From Chlamydiota bacterium (lineage in GTDB: Bacteria > Chlamydiota > Chlamydiia > Chlamydiales > JABDDJ01): DNA of 54,791 nt. Under the pieces are notes generated by a model. It had not been told where the DNA came from, ran no database searches, and saw only the letters and a program-made list of their open reading frames with translations. Below are positions 32,742 to 41,509 of this stretch, in pieces. The translations under genes and the position numbers were made by a program. The stretch spans positions 1 through 54,791 of the forward strand of contig JABDDJ010000010.1 of NCBI GenBank assembly GCA_013287645.1. The letters are read 5' to 3'. Every line of letters starts with the position of its first letter. Positions within the stretch are counted from its first letter, which is position 1.

Positions 32742-35021
32742 TTATAATAGTCTTTGAGTAGAGCTTATCAGAGTTTGTTGAGTAAAATGTTCTTTGTCTA
32801 GATAAGCGCTAGCACCTAATTCAACTCCTAGCTCACGATCTTCTTGAGACCCTCTTGCAGAACAGATGATGATGGGCAGATTCTTGAGAGACGGCATTTC
32901 TCTCACTCTTTTAATAAGGACAAATCCATCCATCCGAGGCATTTCAATATCTGTAAGAAGGAGATCCACAGCTTGCGTTTGAAGAATTTCTAACGCCTCT
33001 AACCCATCTACAGCTGTCTTTATTTTATAACCTGCAGACTCTAGGATATTCTTAAGCAGCAATCGTATCGTGATAGAGTCTTCTACCACTAAAATAGTTT
33101 TATTAGGCTCTTCCTTATCCTGTAAAATAGTGGAACGAGAAGGACCCACACCACCTTTAACCGTTGTGCGCACTAGGTCAATGGGATTTAAAATCGGAAT
33201 GACCTTACCCGATTCAAGAATAGTTGCAGCCATGAAATTTTGAACTCGAATACACTGCTTCCCGAGGCTTTTAACAAGAACTTCTCGTTCACAGCGAATA
33301 GCGTCAGCGCCTAAAGCAATCGTTTTTTCTTCACACTGGATGACGAGAATGAAGATCGATTGTTCTTTTTGTAAGTCTGATCTTGTGTCGGTTAGATTAA
33401 GAATATTAGCAAGATGGACATAGGAGACCGCTTGATTGTCAAAGTTAATCGTCTCGCGATTTTCGACCGATTTTATTTGGCCTTTTTTGATACTAAATAC
33501 TCTAATGACACTATGAGCCGGTAAAATAAAATCTTGATTTGCCACTGTGATATGAATACCACGAAAAGTTGCTAAAGTTAACGGAAGGACAAGCCTAAAG
33601 GTTGTTCCCTTTCCTTTGACAGTATCAATGAATAGATGTCCGCCCAATTTATCTACTTTTTCAGAGACAATTCCTAGCCCAAGACCTCTACCTGACAGAT
33701 TAGTGAGTGTTCTTGCTGTTGAAATACCAGAATGGAAAGCTAATTTTATGGCTGCCTGTTCATTTAGCTCAGAGGCCTCTTTTTCTGAGATCAGCTTCTT
33801 CTTTAAGGCTTCTTGTTTAATTTTCTCAATATCAATACCCTTACCATCGTCAGAAACGGATATTTCAACATTGCTACCACCACTTTCTACAGCTGCAATC
33901 CTGACGGTTCCTCTAGGTGACTTATGAACCTTTAACCTCTCTTCAGGAGTGCCTACACCATGATCAACCGCATTGCGAATCAAGTGAATGATAGGATCTT
34001 TAATCTCTTCCAATATCCGCCGATCCAGTTCAATATCGCCACCCTCAAATTCCATTTGTACATCTTTACCCAGTTCATGAGAAATATCTCGGACCATCCT
34101 CGGAATAACTTCATAGAGTGACGAAATCGGCTGCATAAGTACTTTTTTGATATCGTCAAGCAGAATATCCACTAAAGAAGAGATAAAATAGACATTTTGT
34201 TCTGAATTATGTAAGAGTTTAGTGAAAGATTCTCTTAGAGCGACAAGACTTTGCTGTTGAAAATCTAAAAACGTTAATATTTTTTTATATTTATTATGCT
34301 CATAGATATCAGACCCATTTCGATTTAAACTAGGTCGAAGTGTTTGAACTTCAGATAAAAGCTTTGAAGATTCTTTTTCTTGGATTTGCAAATCAATAAT
34401 AATATCTTTGAAATCTTGGTATTGTTGCTGCGTGACAAGCTTTACCATTAGCATCTCTTCAGTCTCTTGAAATAGCTTATCAATCTTCGCTAATGCCATC
34501 CGAATCGTCTTCTCTTTTTCTTTTGGAGGCTCTTGTTTTTCGGGCTGCATAAGCTTGTCTAAAGTAGGATGTGCAGACTCAAGAGGCTTTTCTTTAGCCA
34601 CTGATGGTTCCGCAATTTGTGCATTGCCAGAATTTTTAGCCAATGAGGAGAGCTTTAGAATTATCGCATCCATCTTAGTTTGATCAATGGAACCAGAAAT
34701 AGCTTGGCCAATGAGATCAAGCGTAGCGTAAAAAGTATCAAACATCGCCTTTGTAGGCTTTAAGAAGCCCTGCTTCCATTCAGAAAGCACACTTTCTAAC
34801 GATTGGCACACTTCCTGAATGTTACCTTGATTGACAGACCTTGCAGCGCCTTTTAAGCTATGAGCCTCTCGGAAGATCTTTTCAACTAATCTTTTGCCCT
34901 CTTCTTCAGGCAGATTCTCTTCCAAAGCCAGAATACCTTCAGAAAGAGCTTTTAGATGTTCGTCAGCTTCAATCTTAAAGGTCTCTAACAGTGTTGCAAA
35001 GAACTCTTCTTCACTAGCCAT
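32742..35021 (-). CDS. cheA: CheA-type histidine kinase with C-terminal receiver
   Basis: Central kinase of the chemosensory array. HPt domain with phospho-His H54 (FREAHSLKGAARS), a helical dimerisation segment, an ATPase domain (HLIRNAVDHGVGTPEER and GRGLGLGIVSEKVDKLGG, with DDGKGID), a CheW-like domain (about 480-620) and a REC domain (about 640-759; phospho-D in LLLTDIEMPRMDG, and a lysine in AYLDKEHF). The HPt and kinase cores are complete, but no P2 domain is evident. CheA-REC hybrids occur in the Wsp and Frz systems, where the receiver can act as a phosphate sink or intermediary. 759 aa is as expected. Confidence 0.95.
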   Translation of the reverse strand: MASEEEFFATLLETFKIEADEHLKALSEGILALEENLPEEEGKRLVEKIFREAHSLKGAARSVNQGNIQEVCQSLESVLSEWKQGFLKPTKAMFDTFYATLDLIGQAISGSIDQTKMDAIILKLSSLAKNSGNAQIAEPSVAKEKPLESAHPTLDKLMQPEKQEPPKEKEKTIRMALAKIDKLFQETEEMLMVKLVTQQQYQDFKDIIIDLQIQEKESSKLLSEVQTLRPSLNRNGSDIYEHNKYKKILTFLDFQQQSLVALRESFTKLLHNSEQNVYFISSLVDILLDDIKKVLMQPISSLYEVIPRMVRDISHELGKDVQMEFEGGDIELDRRILEEIKDPIIHLIRNAVDHGVGTPEERLKVHKSPRGTVRIAAVESGGSNVEISVSDDGKGIDIEKIKQEALKKKLISEKEASELNEQAAIKLAFHSGISTARTLTNLSGRGLGLGIVSEKVDKLGGHLFIDTVKGKGTTFRLVLPLTLATFRGIHITVANQDFILPAHSVIRVFSIKKGQIKSVENRETINFDNQAVSYVHLANILNLTDTRSDLQKEQSIFILVIQCEEKTIALGADAIRCEREVLVKSLGKQCIRVQNFMAATILESGKVIPILNPIDLVRTTVKGGVGPSRSTILQDKEEPNKTILVVEDSITIRLLLKNILESAGYKIKTAVDGLEALEILQTQAVDLLLTDIEMPRMDGFVLIKRVREMPSLKNLPIIICSARGSQEDRELGVELGASAYLDKEHFTQQTLISSTQRLL

Positions 35022-35028
35022 ACCACCC

Positions 35029-35556
35029 CTACTCTACAGTTTCGTCGACAATGAGTTGCTTACTATTCAGTAGCTTCTGTCCATCAAGAATGACTGCTCT
35101 ATCATTGGTGACTCCTCTTAAGAAATCTTCTCTAATTCCAGTTAGGGTAGGTAAAGAGGGTTGAATATGCTTAACAGGAATATTTTGAATTCCATTAATT
35201 TCTTCACATAAAATGCCAAATTCTTTTTCTGCATTTTCTAAAATGATGACTTTATAATCTGACTTTGGATCAGAATGCAGAGAGAAAAATACTCTCAAAT
35301 CGATGATCGATAGAATGCGACGTCTTAAATTAAATAGCCCATATAAAAATGAGGGTGTCGTTGGGAGAGGAGTATAGTCCTTAAAAGGAAAAACTTCTTT
35401 AATATAGATTGTTTCAATTCCATACTGCTCATTTGCAAGTTTGAAAAGCAAAATTTCGACCATGTCCTCAGAATAATCTGTCTTTTCAAGAGGTTTCGCA
35501 AGCTGCTCTGCACGCCGTTTTAAAATTGCTTTTTTCTTTTCAATTTCTTGCATCAT
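35029..35556 (-). CDS. cheW: CheW-like coupling protein (second copy)
   Basis: Single CheW domain (175 aa) with an N-terminal 30-residue helical extension: EILLFKLANEQYGIETIYIKEV, then YTPLPTTPSFLYGLFNLRRRILSIIDLR and FGILCEEINGIQNIP are the CheW beta-barrel strands. It should couple receptors to CheA. It overlaps cheR by 4 nt and precedes cheA by 7 nt, matching WspD in the Wsp order. The extension distinguishes it from the other CheW of this operon. Confidence 0.93.
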   Translation of the reverse strand: MMQEIEKKKAILKRRAEQLAKPLEKTDYSEDMVEILLFKLANEQYGIETIYIKEVFPFKDYTPLPTTPSFLYGLFNLRRRILSIIDLRVFFSLHSDPKSDYKVIILENAEKEFGILCEEINGIQNIPVKHIQPSLPTLTGIREDFLRGVTNDRAVILDGQKLLNSKQLIVDETVE

Positions 35557-37127
35557 TTCCTCTTTAATAGAGTCATTAGATGGTCTTTAACCCTCTCCAC
35601 TGAGAGACCTTCCGTACCAGGTAGAATTTCTTCAGGAGCGTGATTTTCAAGTAACTCTAAAGTTAGTGCAAATTCTTTATGCGCATTATGACGCAACTCC
35701 TTGCTCTGCTGTTCTAAAAGTCCAAGTAAATAACGCGCTGAAATTAAATTTGGATCGAGAAAGAGAGATTTTTTTAACGCATTAATCCCCTCATCAGGCT
35801 TTCCTTGAGCCACTAAGATCTCTGCATGCAAATAGTGCAGAAACGGATCCAACTTCTCAACCTTAAGCGCTTTTTGGCACCATTCAAGAGCGTTAACTAG
35901 ATCACCTTTATTCGCGAATATCCGAATAAGTAAGGAGACCTCTTTTAAATTATCTTTTAAGCCCTGAGAATTTAATTTAGATAAAAATTGAGTCAGTTTG
36001 GAAATAGCGCCTGGATAGTCTCTCTGCTGGGATAAAGCAATGCACTCATCGTAAATCTTTACTTTTTTTTCTTCTGGCTGCCGCTTTTCATTTAATGGCT
36101 TTTCGGAAGAAAAATGAAAATCAAGCACAGGTTCTGAGAGTTTTAAAAAAGCCGGTAAAACCACAGACAGAAGTACATCTCCATCATGAATAGCAGGTTG
36201 AGGAAGGGGCGTGATCGACTTTCTAGAAGGAATAAACGTCTCTTTTTCCGGAGAAGGCTCTCTCTTCAAAACTTTTTCTTTCGAAAAAAAACTAGCCCCA
36301 CTGAAGGAATAGGGAGCCAATTCTGGATCAGATATAAAGGGACATTCTATCGGAGTAACTCCTAACCATCCATGCTGTGTCAATGCACTACGAAGCTGCT
36401 GCACTGTTTTTTTAATCTGTTTCTGCGAAAAATAGATCAAAACATTTTGGCACATAATCAAATCCAAATTATTCGTGCCATTGCTTGCATCTGGATAACT
36501 ATTTTCCGCTAGATTTATATCTGAAAATTTGACCATCTTTTGAATTTCTGGAATTACCTGAAAGTGATCATCATCCACTCTAACAAAGTACTTTTTCATC
36601 ATTTCTCGAGGTATCGCTCGAAATGACCACTTCTTATAAACCGCTGCTTCAGCCTTTTTCAAAAATTCATTATTGATATCGGTCCCCAATAAATGCACAT
36701 TCCACTCGTTAATATCGAGCCTCATATAATGCAAAAGCATCGCTATCGAATAGGGCTCTTCCCCAGTACAACAACCTGCAGACCAGATTCTGATGCTTTT
36801 ATCCTTCTCATGACGTTTAAATATCTCTGGAAGCACCCGGCTCTCTAAAGCTTTAAAGGTCTTTTCGTCTCTGAAAAAATAGGTCTCCCCTATAGTAAGA
36901 TGATAAGCCAAAACCGAAATCTGCTTATTGTTCAGAGATTGCCCTAACATCCACTTCAGGCAAGACATCATATCCGTAAACTCAAAAGATTTCATGATAG
37001 GGATCAATTTTTTCTCTAACTCTCCCCATCTCTCTTCAGGGAAATGCAAGCCCATGCGATCCGCTAGCATCGCAGAAAACTTTACCAAGAGCTCTTCAGG
37101 TAACTTATGGCTACTTTTTGTTTTCAT
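35553..37127 (-). CDS. cheR: CheR-type methyltransferase with TPR tail
   Basis: S-adenosylmethionine-dependent receptor methyltransferase. The N-terminal CheR_N helices (about 10-75) lead to the catalytic domain: LTIGETYFFRDEKTFKALE, IWSAGCCTGEEPYSIAML (SAM loop), LGTDINNEFLKKAE and IMCQNVLIYFS (about 230-245). A Ser/Pro-rich linker follows, and from residue 365 TPR repeats (YDECIALSQQRDYPGAISKL, GDLVNALEWCQKALKVEKLD, KPDEGINALKKSLFLDPNLI). A TPR-bearing CheR is the WspC type. The 3' end overlaps cheW and its start overlaps the first cheW gene. Confidence 0.94.
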   Translation of the reverse strand: MKTKSSHKLPEELLVKFSAMLADRMGLHFPEERWGELEKKLIPIMKSFEFTDMMSCLKWMLGQSLNNKQISVLAYHLTIGETYFFRDEKTFKALESRVLPEIFKRHEKDKSIRIWSAGCCTGEEPYSIAMLLHYMRLDINEWNVHLLGTDINNEFLKKAEAAVYKKWSFRAIPREMMKKYFVRVDDDHFQVIPEIQKMVKFSDINLAENSYPDASNGTNNLDLIMCQNVLIYFSQKQIKKTVQQLRSALTQHGWLGVTPIECPFISDPELAPYSFSGASFFSKEKVLKREPSPEKETFIPSRKSITPLPQPAIHDGDVLLSVVLPAFLKLSEPVLDFHFSSEKPLNEKRQPEEKKVKIYDECIALSQQRDYPGAISKLTQFLSKLNSQGLKDNLKEVSLLIRIFANKGDLVNALEWCQKALKVEKLDPFLHYLHAEILVAQGKPDEGINALKKSLFLDPNLISARYLLGLLEQQSKELRHNAHKEFALTLELLENHAPEEILPGTEGLSVERVKDHLMTLLKRK

Positions 37128-37530
37128 AGTGCAATAGCTTTTCCAAATCTATTAGTAATGTAATCTGCTCATCATCCTTTAATACATACTCTACGGCATC
37201 CAGTTCAGGCATTACCTCTTGCGCCGGTATCAGCTCCTTTTCAATCGCCTCACGCACCATCTTCACACTGTCCACCCATAGCGCTACACGAGAGTGATCC
37301 ATATGGCAGAGAATAAAATGATCATTCAAATCCATCTCTTTCATAGGAATATTCAATAACAGCCGCATATTAATGACAGGGATCACATCTCCATGAATAT
37401 TAATTGCTCCCATGACATCCTTCCGTGGAGAATGAATCGGCGTCATCTCAACCGGCAAAATCACACGATCCACCGAAGTCAGATTAAGTGCGAATTTTTG
37501 ATCGTCAATCGTGTAGATAAGAATATCCAT
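37111..37530 (-). CDS. cheW: CheW-like coupling protein (first copy, operon head)
   Basis: Compact CheW protein of 139 aa: MDILIYTIDDQKFALNLTSV, ILPVEMTPIHSPRKDVMGAI, NIHGDVIPVINMRLL and HMDHSRVALWVDSVKMV. It corresponds to WspB by position and opens the eight-gene run. The ATG at 37530 is used; a GTG two codons earlier (37536) is possible, with GGTGG close to the ATG. It overlaps cheR by 17 nt. The intergenic region upstream is shared with the divergent unknown gene. Confidence 0.92.
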   Translation of the reverse strand: MDILIYTIDDQKFALNLTSVDRVILPVEMTPIHSPRKDVMGAINIHGDVIPVINMRLLLNIPMKEMDLNDHFILCHMDHSRVALWVDSVKMVREAIEKELIPAQEVMPELDAVEYVLKDDEQITLLIDLEKLLHYENKK

Positions 37531-37536
37531 TGCCAC

Positions 37537-37708
37537 CTAAGACCTACCTAGTTATTCAAGTTAACTAGTAAGCTAAAATTTTAATTATTGCAACCTAGAA
37601 CCATTCCGATTACTGGGATAGGTTCTAAGACGGAAGTTTCAAAATAATTCTACCGTAGTGTATACAAAAGTGACCTACACTATGAACTTACTATATTAAG
37701 GAGAAGTT
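37537..37708. promoter_or_regulatory. Divergent intergenic region of the chemosensory operon
   Basis: The only substantial gap before the operon, shared with the divergent unknown gene. It holds two inverted repeats: AGAACC...GGTTCT (37597-37602 and 37621-37626) and a perfect 7-bp pair TAGTGTA/TACACTA (37656-37662 and 37676-37682). An AAGGAGAAGTT ribosome-binding site serves the plus-strand gene. Promoter boxes are not clear, so regulation by these repeats is only suggested. Confidence 0.4.
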
Positions 37709-39778
37709 ATGGCACAAGTACCCCCTTCAACAGCAGCAACTCCGAATCCCAATCTATACGTCTACTCGAATCCTAATCTATCCATTCAACCTGGCTTTGC
37801 ATTAGTAAGTATTGAAGCATTAACTGCCATTAATAAATTGGGTCATGAAATAAAAGGAAAATCAGAATTAACCCAAGAAGATTGTGATTTTGATGTAAAG
37901 GACCAATATTTCAGTGAAAAAAGTGCACAATTAGTCTCTATAACACAAGGTATTCTCAATGTACCTAGCACTGCTCCTAATCCCGATACTGTAGAAAATA
38001 CACCAGATAAAGAACCGCAAATAAACACAGTTAAAGAAGATTTAAAAAAATACTATAGAGCAGAATTCGATATTATTAGTAAAAAAGTTGATATTTTAAG
38101 TAAAGATTTTCCTAAAGCTGATTCAGATACTTCTAAAAATGCAAATCTTACTACACTTATTAAACTATCTGAACAATCAGATGAAATTTATTATTCATTA
38201 CTAAAATTAGATAAAAAAGAAGTTACTACTCTATGTCAACATATGAATCCTGCTGAAACAGAAATGTTGATCAAACATGCTCATATGAATGCATCAAAAT
38301 ATGATAAATTAGCTAATTTAAAAGTATCCTCTAGTACTAATAAGGATGAAAAGGAAGTAAAAGCTAAAAAGGAAAAAAAAGAAGTAAAAGAAAAATTTGA
38401 AAAAAAATGGCAAGAAAATATTAATGAACTTATAAATATTCAGAAAAATGCTCAATCCTTATTTAATATACCAGCTTGTAATGAAACATTCACTAATGCG
38501 GTAACAAAAGCTGACAAACAACTCTCTCATGAATTTTATCAACTTGTGAGTGAACTAGTAAAAATTGTTAGGGAGAGTAGTCCACAAATTTGTAAATTTG
38601 CATATGCAGTTCAAGAGGATCGCAATTTAACCATTAAACAAAAAAAAAACTGGGACCAAGCTCAGACAAGTCATAAAACAATCGTAGAAAAAGGACTCGA
38701 GACCTCTCAAGAAAAATTTGAATCTTACGATACAGTCTCTAGCAAGCATCATGCTATCTTCAAAATACTAGTGAATTTTTTAAATCGTATGAGAACTAAA
38801 AAAGAAGATGACACTTATGTGTATTTTGATCCCTTACTATCGCCTTCACAACAATATCTCAAGCCTTATGTTATAGCACGTAGAGAGGCCTTATGTAAAG
38901 ATATAGATGAAGCCTTAACCTCTCTCAAAAATGCTTATGAAAGTAAATCTGGTAAAACTCAAGGACTTGTTAATGAAACAAACCTCTATTGTAAATATGC
39001 AGAAGAACAATCTGTAGATTATAAGTGCCTTACGAGTAGTGGAAATTTCCTAACAAATGCGATATCGCAAATGCTCAAAGTTAAGCCTATCGACACTTGG
39101 GAATCAAAAACTAGCTTACATAGATATTCTCCTTTTGATCCAAGATTTATTTCAAAAGACGTTGATATTTATAAAGAGTATAATCTAAAGAAGCTCCTCA
39201 GAAATGAAACGAAAGACCCTATTAGAGACACTTATACATCTCTAGTTGAAAAGACAGATAAATATTTAACGGTTGATGATTGGAATAAAATTAACAAAAA
39301 GCTTGAAGAGTTACATAAAGGTATTCCTATCATTGATCAGTACAATAAAGACATTCAAGAAGCAAGGAGCCAACTACAAAATAATAAAAATCTAAAACAA
39401 TTTTATGATGACTTAGGTAGCAAAGGCCTTAATACTCCTAAAGGAAAATACGATTCTTATGACCAATTCGCTAGCTATTACTCTGCAGCATACAAATATT
39501 GTGAATCAATGATTACAAAATTAAAAAGTCAACTAACATTAGAACCGCATGAAGAGTTCTTGACGACTGGCATAGTAGAGCGACGAAATATGATATTGAT
39601 TCAGCTTAACCAAGTTGGAGTACTTATCATAGATGCTATGAAAAATCTCACAGACCAAATCAATAATGAGTATAAAGGGAAACGGCATTATATTACTGAT
39701 GTTAATTTCAAACCAGCAACTGAAGTCAATGTGTTTTCTGCAACTCAACCTAAATTCACTGAATATAAAAAAGAGTAA
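37709..39778 (+). CDS. Unrecognised large, helical, AT-rich protein
   Basis: A 689-residue protein I do not recognise. The N-terminus is Pro/Ser/Thr/Asn rich (MAQVPPSTAATPNPNLYVYS) without a signal peptide. The rest is charged and helical, with a Lys/Glu-rich stretch near residues 210-235 (EKEVKAKKEKKEVKEKFEKK) that suggests coiled coil, and few hydrophobic runs. Codon use is strongly A/T-ending. Such features are common in chlamydial type III secreted effectors, but nothing proves secretion. Ribosome-binding site AAGGAG is well placed. It ends just ahead of a family A palindrome. Confidence 0.65.
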   Translation: MAQVPPSTAATPNPNLYVYSNPNLSIQPGFALVSIEALTAINKLGHEIKGKSELTQEDCDFDVKDQYFSEKSAQLVSITQGILNVPSTAPNPDTVENTPDKEPQINTVKEDLKKYYRAEFDIISKKVDILSKDFPKADSDTSKNANLTTLIKLSEQSDEIYYSLLKLDKKEVTTLCQHMNPAETEMLIKHAHMNASKYDKLANLKVSSSTNKDEKEVKAKKEKKEVKEKFEKKWQENINELINIQKNAQSLFNIPACNETFTNAVTKADKQLSHEFYQLVSELVKIVRESSPQICKFAYAVQEDRNLTIKQKKNWDQAQTSHKTIVEKGLETSQEKFESYDTVSSKHHAIFKILVNFLNRMRTKKEDDTYVYFDPLLSPSQQYLKPYVIARREALCKDIDEALTSLKNAYESKSGKTQGLVNETNLYCKYAEEQSVDYKCLTSSGNFLTNAISQMLKVKPIDTWESKTSLHRYSPFDPRFISKDVDIYKEYNLKKLLRNETKDPIRDTYTSLVEKTDKYLTVDDWNKINKKLEELHKGIPIIDQYNKDIQEARSQLQNNKNLKQFYDDLGSKGLNTPKGKYDSYDQFASYYSAAYKYCESMITKLKSQLTLEPHEEFLTTGIVERRNMILIQLNQVGVLIIDAMKNLTDQINNEYKGKRHYITDVNFKPATEVNVFSATQPKFTEYKKE

Positions 39779-39795
39779 GTAAATTTACACTCATC

Positions 39796-39867
39796 ATTAA
39801 ACGCAAAGGCGCAAAGTCGCAAAGAAATTATTTGTTTTCTTTGCGCCTTAGCGCCTTTGCGTTTAAT
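39796..39867. repeat. Palindromic repeat family A, copy 4
   Basis: Left arm 39796-39827 (ATTAAACGCAAAGGCGCAAA core) and right arm about 39836-39867, with about two or three mismatches, lie between convergent genes. The right arm supplies the TAA stop codon (39863-39865) of the DUF2878 gene. Confidence 0.95.
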
Positions 39868-40444
39868 TCTGCATTAAGCTCTTCAAAAATTTACTATAGA
39901 GATAGCATAAGGGCATAGCAATCCCCCAAGCTATAGCTAGACAAACTATACCTTCCCAATGAGGTACTAGCAGAGTGACAACTCCTACTTTAATAGCAGC
40001 CCAATAAGAGAGAGTGCCGCCTAATGCACCGGTGCCAATGGCGACCCATATATTCTTTCCGGCCCAAGCCAGAGAATGATTAATGGCCGTTGCAAGAAGT
40101 CCCCAAAGAGTGATAACCCAGAAAGGAGCTATCCAGTATAGGGATGCGTTTTCGCCTTCGTAAAACATAACCCCTGACACAATCCATAATGAGTCAATAA
40201 GTGAACCCATCCAAGGAAGTGTTAAAATAAATACCGTTTCAAACAAACGGTTAGGAACTCGTGCCAGATGCAGTCCCATGATGGCAATATTAAGAATGGG
40301 CCCGGCCCAATAGTTACCCTCTAAAACCCATTTAAAGGTCAGTATCCAGCCTAGATAGAATAATCCACTATTGAGAAGCCATCCTAAAATTATGGTAAGG
40401 TATTTCATGCGTATACGATCAGTGAGAGTTGATAACTGCGCCAT
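39863..40444 (-). CDS. DUF2878-family membrane protein
   Basis: A 193-residue protein with five or six membrane helices. LPWMGSLIDSLWIVSGVMFY and APFWVITLWGLLATAINHSL match DUF2878 proteins as I know them (function unknown). The ATG at 40444 is preceded by GAGGGG, and the reading frame overlaps the DUF2937 gene by 26 nt; an ATG at 40408 is the alternative. The stop lies in palindrome copy 4. Confidence 0.7.
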   Translation of the reverse strand: MAQLSTLTDRIRMKYLTIILGWLLNSGLFYLGWILTFKWVLEGNYWAGPILNIAIMGLHLARVPNRLFETVFILTLPWMGSLIDSLWIVSGVMFYEGENASLYWIAPFWVITLWGLLATAINHSLAWAGKNIWVAIGTGALGGTLSYWAAIKVGVVTLLVPHWEGIVCLAIAWGIAMPLCYLYSKFLKSLMQN

Positions 40445-40955
40445 GACCCCTCACAAATAAGCTACGAACAGCACCTATCACCCAGCGAACACCTTTAAAA
40501 ATCCCAAAACCCAGTATCATGCCGATTAGGGCATATACCAAGCTTTCTAATGTAAAAGAGAGTCCTGGTTCAAAACCAGATAATGTTGACGAAGCGATTT
40601 CAGAATCCCCATATCTTAAAAGATAAAAAGGATGCATCCAGGCAGATGAGTCAGAAAGTTTGTTGAATGCTAACTTTAAATCATCAAGTCGTTGTAGCAT
40701 ACCTTGCATGAATTCCCCTTGCGCTCTAAAATCGCTATCAGAATGATTCAAAAACTTGTCAATGTATGCATGGAAGGATTTACCTGAACGAGCCGCAGTT
40801 TGTCGTAAAAGAGTGATTTGTAATTCTAACTCCGATAGGTGACCTGAAAGTCTCTGCATATACTGCTGAAAAAAAAGAGGAACTTGAGTCATGACAATTG
40901 CGCCTGAAACAACTAAAACCCTATCAATAAGATTCGCAAACATCGACTTAATCAA
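40419..40955 (-). CDS. DUF2937-family protein
   Basis: A 178-residue protein resembling DUF2937. An N-terminal hydrophobic segment (VLVVSGAIVMTQVPLFFQQY) leads a coiled-coil-like region (QRLSGHLSELELQITLLRQ), then SLVYALIGMILGFGIFKGV, a C-terminal membrane helix. Function is unknown. It is paired with the DUF2878 gene in one transcript, a pairing that suggests a shared membrane role (inference). The start is a TTG at 40955 beside GGTGG, or an ATG at 40943. Confidence 0.65.
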   Translation of the reverse strand: MIKSMFANLIDRVLVVSGAIVMTQVPLFFQQYMQRLSGHLSELELQITLLRQTAARSGKSFHAYIDKFLNHSDSDFRAQGEFMQGMLQRLDDLKLAFNKLSDSSAWMHPFYLLRYGDSEIASSTLSGFEPGLSFTLESLVYALIGMILGFGIFKGVRWVIGAVRSLFVRGHGAVINSH

Positions 40956-41029
40956 GGTCCACCTCTAGAAATGTATATTAGCACGTTGACGAATTATAAT
41001 CATACAGTGTAACAATGGTGAGGAAAATC

Positions 41030-41509
41030 ATGACAAATACTTTACAAAAACTTTTTTTACTCATTGCATTGATACCTTTAGCTCTCTTTGCTGAGGATAC
41101 TAAAAAAAAAGATGCACTGACTCCCGAAAAATACTATGAATGCATTTCTGCATTGCAAAGTCAATTCAGCAACTATACACAAGTAGCTCAAGCTCTCAGC
41201 ATCTACCGCATCAACCAGAGCCAGTGGGTACCTATTGCCAATGCCTTCAGAAGAAATGTTACCAACTTAAACGCTCGCATTCAAAAAAAAGCTTCCACAA
41301 TGCATCCTAGCCCCTTAGATCCTTTTGATCCTAAAAGAGCGAGACAAATACTCAGAACTGAACTTGCTGGCATTGTCATCGAAAGTTTAAAAGCCAGTAG
41401 CTATCCTAACGAAACGGGAGCATTAGGAATACTCAATTATCTTATCTCCAAGCAAGAGCCTGATTTCGAAAGTTGCTTCAAAGAGGTTATTACGGATGAA
41501 TCTCATTGA
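41030..41509 (+). CDS. Small exported hypothetical protein before folD
   Basis: Starts MTNTLQKLFLLIALIPLALF with probable cleavage after ALFA, so it is likely exported. The mature part (about 135 aa) is helical and without recognised domains (EKYYECISALQSQFSNYTQV, ARQILRTELAGIVIESLKA). GAGGA five bases before the ATG at 41030 supports this start over an ATG at 41015. It overlaps the start of folD by 14 nt, so it is co-translated with it. Confidence 0.65.
   Translation: MTNTLQKLFLLIALIPLALFAEDTKKKDALTPEKYYECISALQSQFSNYTQVAQALSIYRINQSQWVPIANAFRRNVTNLNARIQKKASTMHPSPLDPFDPKRARQILRTELAGIVIESLKASSYPNETGALGILNYLISKQEPDFESCFKEVITDESH

Noticed and set aside
26798..37536. Flagellar chemotaxis operon
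   Set aside because: No CheY, CheZ or flagellar gene is present; CheR-TPR, two CheW and CheA-REC are Wsp/alternative-function features.
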